A stretch of DNA of 64,000 bases from Dioscorea cayenensis subsp. rotundata (taxonomy: Eukaryota; Streptophyta; Magnoliopsida; Dioscoreales; Dioscoreaceae), in assembly GCF_009730915.1 (NCBI RefSeq), contig NC_052474.1:593501-657500 (forward strand), read 5' to 3'. A program made the translations under genes and the position numbers. Below are positions 1-12,450 of this stretch, piece by piece (within the stretch, counting starts at the first letter, position 1; every line of letters begins with the position of its first letter). The notes under the pieces are model-generated. The model was not told the DNA's origin. It saw only the letters and a program-made list of their open reading frames with translations, and made no database searches.

Positions 1-12
1 CATTTCATAGGC

Positions 13-1325
13 CAAGGGGTGCTTGATAGACCTGTTCATGGGTGGGGTTGGCCCGAGTTTGGACTGGGTAGAGTCCATAATTAATAAAATTCAAGTTTGG
101 CCAAGCTCGGTCTACCCCAATAATATATGCCTTAACTTTTGCCAGAACCCACCTAAATCTTATGTCCTTTGACCAAGGCCAACCCAAGCCAGCAGAATAA
201 GTTTTTTCATCAAATAATAAATAAGTTATAAAAAAAATTACAATAACATTAATCTATGAACACTACTAAACATTATTTTACAAAACACATTAAAATTAAA
301 ATATCAAATGTAAATTTTTATTCAGTCACAACTTTTAAAATTTAAACCATTATAACTAATGACAATCAACAATAACCAATAATGAGACTAGACATACCAT
401 CTATTCACAATTAATCAATCCAAAAATAGTAGTACATGCCTTAAATATACACGCATACAATATAAAAATATTTCATTTTATTAATATCTGAATTATATGT
501 ATATATATATATATTAGTATATACAAAACTAATTAATAAACATATTATATAACTAGGGTCGGGACTGGGCTTTTATAGGGGTGGCAATAATGCATCGGGA
601 CACGTCGGCCGATTTTGTCCGACCGGGAATAAAAAGGGTTTGGACGTAAGGTTTGCTAAAATCCGGGTCGGGGTCCGGGACATGGCTTGGTTGTCCGGAT
701 TTCATCCGGGCAGGGTCCGGATATAGAAATTCGGACAATGGGACCCTTTTAACCCCTAAAAACTTTAAAAGCTCATGACCTTAGGGCCCAGTTTGTTTTA
801 AGCGCATTCTTCTAAAAACTTTAAACATATATTGTTTTTCTATTAAGACTTAGATTTTTTTCTATAATTTGAGTTGAGTTTTTGGATTATTGATGTTTTT
901 TGCATTTAATGTGAATTAAATTATTTTTTTGTATAATTTAATATTTGAGCTGAACTTAAAAATAGACTTTATAGAATTCGAGACAAATTTGGACATCAGG
1001 ACGACCGGTTTTAAAATAAACCGGGTTTTGGACATCTCAAGTTGTCCGGGATTCACTCAGGCCAGGGTCCGGACACAAGTTTTTCTATTTATATTAGTAG
1101 TTGTCCGGACCCGGTTTTGTCCGGACCAGAATTTTTGCCACCCCTAGGCTTTTATCAATAAAACCAAACCTGGGCCGTTTTTAAAATGGGCTCTATATTT
1201 TTGTCTAAGGCATGGTTAGCAGGCCTTATATATTTGTCCAAGCCCTCTTAATTTTGAGGTGGGCCTTCAAGTTTGGGCGGGGTAGCCCAACCATTGGATA
1301 GGTCTAGTGCTTTAGCACCCCTTGC
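13..1325. mobile_element. Outer inverted-repeat DNA transposon remnant
   Basis: The left end (CAAGGGGTGCTTGATAGACC near 13) and the reverse complement of the right end (CAAGGGGTGCTAAAGCACTA near 1325) match for the first 11 bases. Weaker similarity continues inward for about 60 bases of GGGT/GGCCC-rich sequence. I see no clear target duplication, and the left end is close to the window edge. No transposase is visible. The younger hAT element at 576-1146 sits inside it, which explains part of its length. A hAT-type end is possible but unproven. Confidence 0.5.
576..1146. mobile_element. Non-autonomous hAT element with 8-bp target duplication
   Basis: The ends are perfect 12-base inverted repeats, TAGGGGTGGCAA at 576-587 and TTGCCACCCCTA at 1135-1146. 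They are flanked by an identical 8-base direct repeat, GGCTTTTA, at 568-575 and 1147-1154. An 8-base duplication with this type of terminus is diagnostic of the hAT superfamily. The 571-base interior has no transposase. It carries many GTCCGGAC-like words in both orientations near both ends, which resemble subterminal binding motifs. The perfect ends suggest a fairly recent insertion. Confidence 0.88.
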
Positions 1326-1327
1326 CC

Positions 1328-2035
1328 CCTCTAGTTCCGCATGTGAATATAATTACTAGGAATGTGATTTTCAAGTCATGTTAATGGGAATGTGTGTAGT
1401 TTTTGTTTAGTTGACAAGACAGTAATGTAGTTGGAATATAACTTTAAGGTGTTTGGTTAGTTGGGAATCATTTATTATAAATTGTTTCTTACTAAAATAC
1501 CCTTATTTAATAAGTGCAAATATATCGAATTTTATAATATTTTAAAATAAATAGTGAAATTACTAATAATAAATAATTGTTATTATTTAAAAAATAAAAA
1601 TTAATAATATAGTTAATTTTTTATTAATATTAATTAACTTAAATTGACTTTTTTAGAGATAAGAAAAACAAGATGACAAACTTTTTTAAATTTTGAAATT
1701 TTTAGAAAGTTGATATTTTTGAGATTTTATTGAACTTGAAGGGCATAAAAGGGAAAATTTTCACATTTTGGTATTTAGTTGGTAATCACATTTCTGGAAT
1801 ATAATATTTCCACTATATATTACCAAACAATGTAATATAAGATTGCTTGACCCACATTGTGGGAATAATGTGATATTACCCTAGCCAAACTGCCCTACCA
1901 TTAATTAAGTTGTCAAATTCCGGAAATGTAATATTTATACCTTAAACAACCAAATAAGCTTACATGACTTGGTTCAGATTTATTAAAATTAATGCAATAA
2001 TCAATATCCATTATCAATTCATTATCTCTATTCAC
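1328..2035. other. AT-rich intergenic DNA with MITE-like pieces
   Basis: No gene is seen. The stretch contains GGTGTTTGGTTAG near 1448 and CAACCAAATAAGC near 1946, words typical of Tourist-like ends. They do not pair well enough, and no clean target duplication was found, so I do not call a bounded element. Confidence 0.4.
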
Positions 2036-2189
2036 ACTTTTTTTTTTAAAAAAAAATGGATAAACCACAAATGCATAAAGAAAAATTAACTACATGAGGG
2101 TGGTCACCAAGGGTGAAAATTGAGAGACCAAAAAACAGGGGAAAACAGAAGAAGAGGTTTCATCCAAGCTTTGGATAAAGCGACGGAGG

Positions 2190-2655
2190 GAGGTCAAATT
2201 ACTGCAACGCCATTAGGGGAGGGGGGTTATCTGGCTCGCTTGCCACGACATGTGGAACTGCGGGGTCTGCAATCCTGGGTCCCGTGAAGACCAGACTGCG
2301 CTTGATCGCAAGAATAGACTCCTCAAGAAGGGCTATGGCCGGATCAGGGGCTGCATCAATGCAAGCAATAAGCAAGTGATCAATTTTACAAATAATGGAG
2401 AGAGTGTATAAGGAAGCAAAAGAAAAGATATGCCGATTGCGTCCAGACTAGATGGCCCAACAAATGGCATAAGGAAGGATGTAGCCGAGAGGTTTTGAAT
2501 GTAGAAGTCCTGTCATATCCCAGGAGGTCCATGTTTCCGAAAAGAATGTGGTAATGTAACACAAAAAAGTGCCGTGAAGTGGGACTATATCCGAAAGGAG
2601 AAAGAACCCGTGAATCTCTATTCATTTTCATCCAATAATCAATATTCATTATCAA
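2190..2655 (-). pseudogene. Transposon-derived coding remnant, family unknown
   Basis: The minus strand is open for 89 residues (2386-2655). A second open frame continues it to about 2190 if one frame change is allowed, giving a coherent run with words such as IDAAPDPAIALLEESILAIK. GC content is well above the flanking AT-rich DNA. I do not recognise the family. The open frame with a frame break and the repeat-rich setting suggest a decayed element protein rather than a host gene. Confidence 0.35.
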
Positions 2656-2659
2656 TCAA

Positions 2660-3940
2660 AATGTTGCCCACAAATAATTAGAGTATTTATAAATTTTTTT
2701 TTTTTTCAATAGGTATCATTGATTTTGAAAAATCTAAGAACATTTAATACAAAATCAAGTAAATACGATAAAATCTTTTCCATTACAAATACCATATTTA
2801 AGGTAAACAAAGAGTTAAATATAATAAAATATTATCTTTTCAAATATTTTAATAATTTTTTAAATTAATTCCACATTTAATATAAACAAATTTTTAAATG
2901 CAATAAAAATTATCTTTTCAATTATTTTAATTAAAAAATAAAAAAAATGTTCCTTGGAATTTAAGGGAAGCTAGTTGAGCCGAGCAACCATTCAACCGTG
3001 GATTGACAAAAATAACATCAATTCTCCCCTGAGGTTGGCGGTGACCAGTTCAAAATAGAAAGACTTCTTTGGTTTTTGTGACGGTGTTCAGCCATAAGGA
3101 AGCCAACGAACTAAAATGTTTAGCCAGATATATCAGCTGGGGTATTGCAGCTCAATAAAAAAAAATTTTTAATTATTTTAATCATAATTTTTTAAAAAAA
3201 TTAAATTTATTATTTAAAACTCACCTAAACCATATTATAGGGATAAATATCTTGAGTGGGATAGTCATTTTTATTTTGAGAATCAAATTTTAATTTGTAT
3301 AATTTTAGTCACTTAACTTTAATTTATATTCATGCCAAGAGGATTATGGTAAAAATTTAATAACATATACGTTAAATTTACCATATTATCATCAATTTGC
3401 CATGTCATCCGTATATGCAAACATAACACATTATTAAAGAGGGTTATATAACCCCTTTTATTGATACTGCATATGTCACATCACCACTACAAACTAATGA
3501 ATAAGATTGATTTTGTGGCTCCTTTTGATGATGGGGCATATTTGTTTATGTAGATGATCTAAGAACTAGTATTAAAATAGCAAATCTGACATATATGTCA
3601 TTAAATTCTCCCCAAAATCATTTTGATACTCTCTTAATGAACACAAATTAAAATTGAGTGATTAAAATAGTATAAATTAGAGTTTGATATTCAAAATGAA
3701 AAATGATTATATTGTAGTGTGGTGCCCCTTCAAAAACTTTAACCTATATTATACTAATACAACTATAATTATTATTATTTTAATATTTTTAAGAAAAACT
3801 CTGTGATAGAAAAAATAATTATATATATATATATATATTTAACGAACTGGCTAAACCATTATTTATATTATTTACCAAAAAATTTGAACTCCAAATCTCG
3901 GGAGCTCCCCACAATTCATATAAAATTATAAATTATTTAA
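2660..3940. other. AT-rich intergenic DNA
   Basis: Long A and T runs and short TA tracts (for example about 3820-3838). No open frame of note, no RNA gene and no bounded repeat was recognised. Confidence 0.5.
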
Positions 3941-4603
3941 GGTAGTGTTTGTTTCAAAGGATTTGGAGTTACATGTAACTCCAAATTTCTTACCTTTTTA
4001 AAATCCGGTGTTTGTTTTGATGTATTTCATTTTTCATATGCTTTTGAAATCCCATCATTGAGGGATTTTGGTTTACGGTCAAAATGACCGTAAAACCAAA
4101 TCCCGGGAGTTCAAAACCAGTATATATGCATATGTATATATATATACAGAAATCTATACATATACATATTCATACATATACACACATACATATACACATA
4201 CATATACATACATAAATCTATACATACACATATACATATACATATATACACATATATGTATACATATACACATACACATATATATATACACATATACCTA
4301 TATATAGTATGTTTACATATATAAATACACATATATACGTATATATATAAATATATATGTATATATATATGTATATATGCATATACGCAGACATATCCAT
4401 ACACTTATACACATGTTTTCCAATTCCAGATTTACAAATCCTTCCAAACAAACATAAAAATCTTATAATACAGTAATTCCAGTTACATTCGACCAAAACG
4501 ACAAGATTTGATGCTAGATTTGTATTTTGAAAGCCAAGTATTTCCAATTACATTGTAACTAGAAATCCACTGCATTTAGAATTACATCCAACCAAACGCT
4601 ACC
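3941..4603. mobile_element. Tourist-like (PIF/Harbinger) MITE carrying a microsatellite
   Basis: The left end GGTAGTGTTTGTTTC (3941) and right end ACCAAACGCTACC (4591-4603) form an imperfect terminal inverted repeat. Both ends abut TAA, a 3-base target duplication typical of PIF/Harbinger insertions. Subterminal sequences are also related (TTGGAGTTACATGTAACTCC on the left, ATTACATTGTAACT on the right). The interior, about 4120-4400, is a long mixed TA/CATA microsatellite. No transposase is present. Confidence 0.65.
4120..4400. repeat. Complex (TA)n/(CATA)n microsatellite
   Basis: About 280 bases of near-continuous alternating purine-pyrimidine sequence built from TATA, CATA and CACA units. 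It creates spurious Tyr/Ile/His-rich open frames on both strands. It lies wholly inside the MITE. Confidence 0.85.
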
Positions 4604-4727
4604 TAAATGGCTGAACAAATCCACCACACATATATACACACACACACATACAGAAGATTAGTGATTCATATAAATTACTTCAATGGCAATGCCTCCAAGA
4701 TAAATATCTATTTTATGATTTTTTATC

Positions 4728-4970
4728 TTATCCAGGCCAAATGTTTTTGGAAAGCGGATTCGGTTTCATTGACCGTAACCGGCCCGTAGTTGGGAATTGG
4801 GATTTTTCCAACTCTGTGACGTCGAGTTGACGCAACGTCGAGCCCAGATTCACAGGGTTAATGTTATTTGTTGTTTTTAATACCAAGTACATGTTGGTCA
4901 TGGGATTTGAACCCATGATTTTGAACTTCGGATAGCAGAAAAACCCAAACCACTGATACAATTTGTTTCT
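4728..4970 (-). mobile_element. tRNA-derived SINE-like sequence
   Basis: On the minus strand the sequence GGGTTCAAATCCCATGACC (about 4898-4916) matches the RNA polymerase III B-box consensus. About 45 bases upstream is TATCAGTGGTTTGGGT, an A-box-like stretch. A 3' body follows. This is the layout of a plant tRNA-derived SINE. The flanking target duplication was not resolved. Confidence 0.42.
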
Positions 4971-5349
4971 AATATTTATGGAAAGAATTATATATACATA
5001 TATGTAGGGATATGGATCAAAAATATTTTTACATATATATTTAATTTATAAAAATTAAGAAACCATATAATAAATTAAAAATTATGCAAATCAATTAGTA
5101 AAAATATCAAAGTATCAAACAATAAATTTTTCATAAATATTTTTAAAAAATAATTATTTTTGTTAATCTTCTTTTAGCTCATCAAGCTAAAAGTCCTACA
5201 TATCGCACTCTTAAATTATCTTAAATAGCGCACTCTTATTTGCTACATATATATTAGATTATTTTTGTTTCAATTTATAAAATAAAAAATAAAATTACAA
5301 AAAATTGTTTTTAAATTATGTATATCAATTTATAAGAAAATATATTAGT
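4971..5349. other. AT-rich intergenic DNA
   Basis: AT-rich sequence with TATA runs and no supported gene or bounded element. Confidence 0.45.
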
Positions 5350-5633
5350 AAAAAAAATAGGGAAAATTACTGTTCACCCATCGTAATTTTCAAAACTTCC
5401 CAAAAACCCCCTCCTACTTTTACACACTTTGAGATGACCCCTTCGTTAGTGTTTAACTTCCCTTTTTACCCCCTACCGTTCACTTCAAATGGGTCCATGT
5501 TGTGAAATCCATTTTGGCCTTTTGAAAATGGTGGGAAAGAAGCGCCAAATAACATCATACTGTATTTTGAAGAGGGCTTTCTCTTGGTTTCGATAGGCAA
5601 CGCTGAGGAGTTGCATTACGTCTTGTTGTTCTC

Positions 5634-5800
5634 CTCGATTATCATACCGAAATATATAAATCGCTTTTCAAGCAGAAAATGAAATTGATTTCCATCGGAT
5701 TGGTCGAAGTGCACTTCATCTTCAAATGAGTCGTAATCGATTTTATTGTCGAGGCACGGCATGATGCCGTTAATAAATCTTCCTCGTTTATGGTTGTAAA
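5634..5800 (-). other. Short CpG-rich open stretch at the left end of the MULE
   Basis: On the minus strand a stop-free run contains acidic words such as DYDSFEDEVHFDQSDG. It lies next to the left edge and before a TTTAAAC repeat cluster (5829-5890). It may be an exon remnant of the element. No family was recognised. Confidence 0.25.
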
Positions 5801-6899
5801 GTTGTATTACTGACTGAGAAGAACTATTGTTTAAATAATGTTTAACTATTTGCTATTATCCGTTTAAATATATTACTAATATGTTTTAATAATTGTCATA
5901 TCAGATTTTAATACCCGTCTCCGTTGTATTATCTTTACGGTATGTAACTATTAATATTAACGTGATGTAAATTATCGAAGTCTGGCATTAAAGCGGAGAT
6001 CTTTTTCGTTTGATACAGTTGTTGGCGGAGTGGCAGGCGGTGCGGTTATGGTATCCAGGTCGTAAATTAATGCCGTCGTTCTTAATTCACTTATCTTGGC
6101 ATTTCTTCTCATATCCGAGCCCGTTTGTTCTCGTCCGATCCCGATGTAAGCCGGTATCGTTTAGCTTTTTACCGGATATGAAGAGTCGGTACCTTGTGGG
6201 TCACCATAAATAACCGGGAAGAACCCTCCATGGATAACTAACTCTCGTCGTCCTCATTGATATCACCATATACGCCATAAATCCTCCTCTTACATGAGCC
6301 AATGGCTCTGTCACGAAAAGGATGTTCGTGAACGCTTCTTCCTTATAATGAGAATCGTTTAGCATGATAGCGCGATAGAGTTAAACTATCTTTCACACCC
6401 AGTGAAATCTTTCTCATAATTGCACAGATGCGGAGGATTCTTGATGGATAGCGGAAATGACGATTAATGACGTTCGACTTGGGTAAGAAAGAAAGTTTTC
6501 CACGTATTCGTGATTGCGGAGGATTCTCTAGAGGAGGAGATCGGAAACGTCTTTAAAGGCGGGGTTGATATTTATCGCGGCAGAGACTTCTGTTACCGTT
6601 TAAGAACATTCACGTCGATTGTCACAGCTAATACGTTCTGTGTTTAACTATCGAGGATCTTAAGCTTAAGTCAGAGCCGGCACATTGATTAATAATCGTT
6701 TTCATGAATGTGCTTATTTTAATCTTTTTTAATGTTATGCGTTGTCTGGGTTGAAATTGATGTGCGTATTACTCCTGACCGTGTGGCGTTCAGATGTCTG
6801 GACACTTGTTTCGTTATACGAGGGTCGGTCGTGAGTGATCAAAGTCAAGAGGCGTCGGAAAATGTTAGAATGTTGTAAATCTTTTATAAATAAAGCGAA

Positions 6900-7330
6900 A
6901 CGCTTTTTTGAATGTGAACTTCTGAAATTTAACAGACCTAGTAAAACAATGTGGGAAACAAAAGAACGTAGCTGAAATAATAGAAAATATGTAAATATGT
7001 TAACAAATGACAGCGGTGTTTAAGAAAAGTTACTCTTTAAACAATGACAGCGAAACAATAGAAAAGTTAAACAATACTCTAATTACTCTTTAAACAATGA
7101 CAGCGGTGTTTAAGAAAATAAGTAAAGATGTTTAAGCGGTGACCGAGAGTACCCATCTTATGTGATGTCGGTAAGCATTCGATTTAAACGATAACATATA
7201 TTTTGAGATTAAATAACTTTATTTAAGCGGTTTCGTATTATTACATGATATAGACTTTATTTAAACGGTAATCGTTATGTTAAACACTATATCTCATCCG
7301 TTTTAAACATAAAAATCTTCATGCGTTTAA
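6900..7330. repeat. TTTAAACR/TTTAAGCGG repeat cluster with a local duplication
   Basis: Many copies of TTTAAGCGG, TTTAAACGG and GTTAAACAAT occur at about 20-30 base spacing. The word GACAGCGGTGTTTAAGAAAA appears twice (about 7010 and 7097), and ACTCTTTAAACAATGACAGC appears twice (about 7031 and 7085), showing a local segmental duplication. Part of the dispersed repeat family found throughout the MULE. Confidence 0.7.
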
Positions 7331-7575
7331 ACATATACTCATGTCGGCGATGTGATATGTCTTCAATGACGGTGACATATATTTTACTTTTTGCCCTTGG
7401 GATGGAGGAAAAATACGCCCATCACATCACGTCTAGTCTAACCTCTATGCGTTTTGTCTTAATGTGACGATAATATATATATATCACTTTTGTTTGCTGT
7501 CATTTTCTTTATTTTGTTATTCATCTTCTTCTTCTTCTTCTTCTTCTTCTTCTTGACTTATTTTGTTCTTGTTCA

Positions 7576-9830
7576 TTGGTTTTATGCGATTTGGTTTTGG
7601 CGTATATGGAGAGTTTTACGGTATTGCTAGATTCAGCGGGGAGGAAGAGTGCTAATGTTGGCTCGGACTTCTTGGGAGTTGGTGTTAGGCGAGATTTGTG
7701 GCGATGGGGTCTCGAAGTTTCTATTATGGGGGAGTTAAGATTCGTGGCGGATGGATATAAAGCGGTTTTGATAAGCGATGTTGTTTCAGTGGATGTGTCG
7801 GCGTCGCTCCTCTTGAATGTCTGTAGTTGATCTTATCGTCGGGGACGAGAAAATGTGCCGTTGCGAAGTCTAATGAATAAGCGAGTTTACTAGTTTGTAG
7901 TTCCTTCTCTTTTAATTGTTCGGGTTGTGCGGGGTCGTTAGTGTTTAAATATGTCAAAATCACATAGTTAAAATCTTGTACTAGTCGTTTCGTTGTTAAT
8001 TAGCGCTTAAGTATTTAATTTAACGTTTAAATATTGTCGTTATCGGCAACATTATATTCTCACTTAGCGTATTGATCTTTTCTTTGGTGAAGTGTTGGCG
8101 GGAATTGATTCTGCGAGTGCTTCAGATTCGTTCCATGGTGACCACGGGCGTGGGATGTCTTCCTTCCTCGTCGAGATCGTTAAGAGTGCTTTTGGTTGGA
8201 TATTGGACAGCGTTTGTGATGTCAACATTTCGGGATGTCTTGAAATAAATGCAATGAAATTTTGACTTATTCGTAAAACAACGTGTAGGTGTGGAATGCG
8301 GCTTGGAGATGGTTGTCGTTGAGCGTTCGTCGTCGAGTATAACAAAAATACTTCAATCAAAGACAATCGACTCTGTTGCGCTTTGCGGTGGTGGCGTAGG
8401 TTATTGTCGCGTCCGGCGTCAAATGGGTTAGCCTTGGAGGTGATTGACTCGAGGGCGAATCCCTTATCTGAGGCCGTGACGTTCGGGAAGGACGTGTTGC
8501 GGGAGCATGGTGTCCGCGTACCATACAGCGAGCTTGGTTGGGAAAAGAGCATGCCGGGTGGTCCTCAGCGGTAGCGTCTCGGCTCTGTTGTTGCTTTGGT
8601 ATGTGAATAAGGTTGATGAGGCAATCCGGGATGTTGCGATGCGTGGAAAGGGGGATTTATCGTTTTAAGCGTGCATTCTTTTCTTTGTGGCGTGTATTGT
8701 GGGATTGAGAGGCTTGCAGGGCATTTCTTTGTTTCTCGATGTTACCAGCATCCTTGGAAAATATCGGGGTATACTCTTTGGGTGCCGTAGGGAAAGATGG
8801 AAACTTGATGGTTTTCCGTCGCCTGAGGTATAGTCGATACTGAGACCCGATGCCAATTGGACTTGGTTAATATCTAAGTTAGGCGATGCCTTGTCTACGA
8901 GGATAGAGATTATCGTGAGATAATTAGCCCGTTTTGGGCGAGTCGAGGGCCAGTGGCGCTAGTTGCAGTGTTCTTCCGCCACGTAAATACATCTTGACAT
9001 TTGGAGGCCATTTTATGAAAGCGAATGTCGGGACTTGGGGCGTTAGTGTTGAGTACATATGCTTCCGCGTTGCGTGGGCGTCAAGCTAAAGATTTCGATT
9101 GGTAAGATGAGCTACGGTAGCGTCCTTAGAGCTCATCTGCAGTTGATTAATAAATCGGATATGGCACATTGGTGAATTATACTTGTTGGAGGTGATCGTT
9201 GGGGTGAGATGTTATTCAAACGTCGCGGAGTCGTTCAATGCTTGGATCGAGGAGCTCGTCGTTTACCGGTGGCGGTATCGACTCTATAAGATGTCGAATG
9301 TTGGTTTACACTTAACATTTAGTGTTACCCTTTAAACATTCTCGATCTTTGTTTAATTAAACTTTTCGACTTTAAATATTAATCCTTTCGTTTAAATATT
9401 TGATAATGTTTAACCATGTTTACAATTATTTAACCATCTTGTCTTTGTTTAACCTTATTTGCGGGTTCAAGTTGATGCGCGTGTTATGCCTGCGTGAACA
9501 AAGCGAACAAATGGAGCCTATTTATGTGACGTACATTCGAGGTGAGATCATTGTTGAGGACGTGAAAATCTTCGTGTTGGTGCGTTGTGTCGATGATCGT
9601 TCACGGTGATCGCTTCGGTGACCGCGGCGGAAGGCTGGGCGGCTTTAGGCGAAAGAGGATCGAGTGCGGCGTTTGATGTCAGCGGTACATTCTGCGGCCG
9701 TGGATCGGTCGCGATTGTAGATCTTGATGGCTATGCGCCGACTAGGCGTTGTAAATAAGCCGGCGATGGCGAGCATTGTTATTGTATGATGGGCGACTTT
9801 CTATATTTAAACTCTTACTCTTTATGAATT
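7576..9830 (+). pseudogene. Mutator (MuDR-type) transposase, frame-broken
   Basis: Transposases of this family cut and paste MULEs using a DDE catalytic core. No single frame is intact here, but conserved blocks appear in order on the + strand across frames. An N-terminal stretch is open at 7576-7830. The DNA-binding-type block reads RANPLSEAVTFGKDVLREHG, then VRVPYSELGW (about 8450-8545). The first catalytic aspartate block reads FLDVTSILGKYRG (8731-8769). DANWTWLISKLGDA lies at 8849-8890. YSNVAESFNAWIEEL (about 9212-9258, one frame change) is the usual motif before the SWIM zinc finger. VEIIVEDVKNLRVG follows at about 9540-9580. Stops and shifts separate the blocks. AT-rich repeat-bearing gaps at 7.9-8.05 and 9.3-9.44 kb look like introns. 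It is almost certainly inactive as written. Confidence 0.72.
9300..9440. repeat. TTTAAAC/GTTTAACC repeat cluster
   Basis: About eight TTTAAAY or GTTTAAY words in 140 bases, between the AESFNA block and the downstream block of the transposase. The segment is AT-rich between CpG-rich flanks, so it may be an intron. Confidence 0.6.
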
Positions 9831-9975
9831 GAATGTATTTAAGCAGCGAGACGTTGTTATTTAAAAGCGGATCTGTGCTGTAATTTGAAACATTCGTGAT
9901 GTTTAAGCGATATATAGTATATTTAAGCAATGAAAGTGAAATGTACTCGCATTTAAACGTAAATTAAACAATGAA
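9800..9975. repeat. TTTAAGCR repeat cluster
   Basis: Words TATTTAAACTC, TATTTAAGCAGCG, TATTTAAAAGCGG, GTTTAAGCG, TATTTAAGCAATG and CATTTAAACG occur in succession, in the 3' region of the transposase. Confidence 0.6.
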
Positions 9976-12261
9976 ATGAAGATGGAATTTAACTTTACTT
10001 CTGATTCAAAACAAACAAAATTCATTAAGATATCAAGTAGTGCTCTTGAACAGAAACAATGGATTGAATTTGTCAGTTCGTTCGAAAGCAAATTGACATT
10101 GATATCTTGGACATGATTCTTGAAAACAAAATTTAACCCGCTTGTAATGACCCCTTTATTGGGCCATGATTTGTCCTCCCTCATTAAGTATCTTGGATTA
10201 GCATACCTTAATCGAGGTAAGGGCGATGTCTGCGTGTTATAGTAACTTCTCTAAAGTAATTGCTCGATAAACGCGTGGCGTGGGCGGTATGATCGGCCTT
10301 CTTGTTTTAGGCGTGGGGTTTCTATATGCGTCTTGGCGAGTGGGTACTTTCTTGTCGTGGAGCTTCTGGAACTCCGTATGCTCGGGTAGCAATGTCGAAT
10401 AGATTCATTGTCGAGATATGCGAGTTGAGATTAGAATACCGGGAGTTTAAATATCAAGCGAGGATATTAATCGGGACATAATTAAAGAACTTACCATGTC
10501 GAATGCGTGCTTCATTGCCGGACATGAAGAATAATACTGTATTCTTGTTTATCGTTGTCGGGCAACCAGCGTGGAAGTGGCCGATTCATGATTATCGGAG
10601 GATGACAATTTGAACCGTACGGTTCTTGGCGGCACATCGATCATAGCCATAATTGTGTCGTAATGCGTCGTCACCTTTGGCATGCATGGCCTTAATGACT
10701 CTGGTGATGGGCGCTTCTTGTAAGGATATGGTTCTTTGCTCGGCTGACTTTTTGTATTATGCTTTGTCTGGCGTCCGTCCACATCATCGGTGACTTCATT
10801 TCCTTTTCTCAGCCGGTGATGTATAATTTCGTCGGCGTGTGGTCTTTGGCAGTGTCGTTCTTCCACTTTACGGCGGTCTGCCGAGATTAGCGATCGCGAG
10901 ATATCGTAAAGACCGTATTGTAAACCATTTAAATGATATTACTCCAGTTATTGAAATTTTGCCAGTATTACTATATAATTAAGCGTTAAGTAGACAAATT
11001 AAATGATAACATAAAAGGTATGGCGCTTACTATTAGGTAATAGTTAAACACTATAATAAAACCTTTAAACAATATATAAAACTTTACACTTACGATCCAT
11101 AGAGCAGTTCGAGGAAGATCCTCGTCGACTCCTCGCTCGTATTGTGTTAAAGACAACTGACATCATTTCTTCTTCTTGAATAAAAAGCTTTTCCGGGTAA
11201 AATGCAGTCGAATTTTTGATTGGCAGCCGATCATCTCTCTCGTTGCTCGGTCGGTCTTGACGTGACATCCTTGCCCTGATGCGGGGGCGATGGCGACCGA
11301 CATCAGCTGAAACCAACGTCCTTACATGGTTGTTCTTGTTGTGGGATTGTGTCCTCACGGCTGATCTTGAGGGGCGGCGGCGGCAGGCGTAGTGCCGAGA
11401 CGCATCCTTACATGGTTCTTGTGTGGTGGGATTGTGTCACGCTTGGCTACGACTTTGTCGGCCCGCGGCAGCGGATTGACGATCTTCTCGACCGGTGGCC
11501 CTGCAGCGTCATTTTGCAGCGACATTTCTTGATCTTGAGGATTGTGTCATCTTTTTGATCCTGATCTCGCGGGTTCCGCAGATCGAGATTTCATCGAGAA
11601 GAGGTCGGCGACCCTTCTCAGCAGCTAGCAGCCAGCGTCGTCTCGATGTCCTTCTGCAACCAGACGCCGACCCCGATGGTGTTGCTATTGTTTTCATCGT
11701 TAGCCCGGGCGGTGGAGCGAGGCGATGTTGTTCTCCTCTTTTTCGCATGAGTCTCTTGAATGTAGCGCCTTGGAATGACCTTCCCGATGATATCGTCGTC
11801 GTCGAAATTCAGGCGCCTCGTTCGTCAAAGTGCTTGATTCTTCGAGGATAGGGCGCGGTGAGGTTGTGAGCGTCCTTCGGCGCCTCGACCGGCGACAAGC
11901 CGGAAACTTCGGTCGTCAATATCGGCGTACTGCGTAAAGGTTGCGATGACATCTTCGCTAATATCGACGGTGAGGGTCGCCACGGTCGGGAGTCGCCATG
12001 GTCGAGGTACGCCTGTCGAGGTGTCGTTGTCGTGGTAGGGGTTGTTGCGATCTGCTGCGGGAGGTGAGGGAGGGCTTCTCGGGCGTCGAGGAATCTTGCC
12101 TGCGATGAAACTGCCCTCTCGTCACGCCTTGAGCAAGTGGTTAGGGACATGATAGCATCCATCCCAGGTCGGTTGGCCCTCAACAAATATTTCTTCTTCG
12201 ACGTCTGGGAACCATTTCGGGAAACTAACATATGTAAACGAAACAATTTCAGTGAAATCAT

Positions 12262-12450
12262 TCATTTTAAACTATAAAAACTATATTTAAACATAGTGTT
12301 TATATATTTTAAGCGTTATAGAATATAATTAAGCGGAGAACAAAATATTTAAACCGGTATGAATAAGTTTTTAAGCGGTAAATACTAAAGTTAAGCGCTA
12401 AATAAAATGTTTAAACATTAAAGACTTATATTAAACATTGTCCGTGATTT
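12262..12450. repeat. Imperfect ~21-base tandem repeat (CGCTTAA core on the minus strand)
   Basis: On the minus strand, GTTTAAA or CGCTTAA cores recur about every 20-23 bases for eight or nine units, with an AT-rich filler of variable sequence. This is the clearest example of the periodic repeat. It lies between two open minus-strand stretches. Confidence 0.7.

Noticed and set aside
1448-1955. A second Tourist-like MITE
   Set aside because: The candidate ends pair poorly and I found no flanking three-base duplication.
4068-4547. Tyr/Ile/His-rich open frames on both strands
   Set aside because: They are translations of the TA/CATA microsatellite in the MITE.
8064-8552. 162-residue minus-strand open frame
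   Set aside because: The opposite strand here carries the recognisable Mutator transposase block (REHGVRVPYSELGW), so the minus frame is probably a shadow in CpG-rich DNA.
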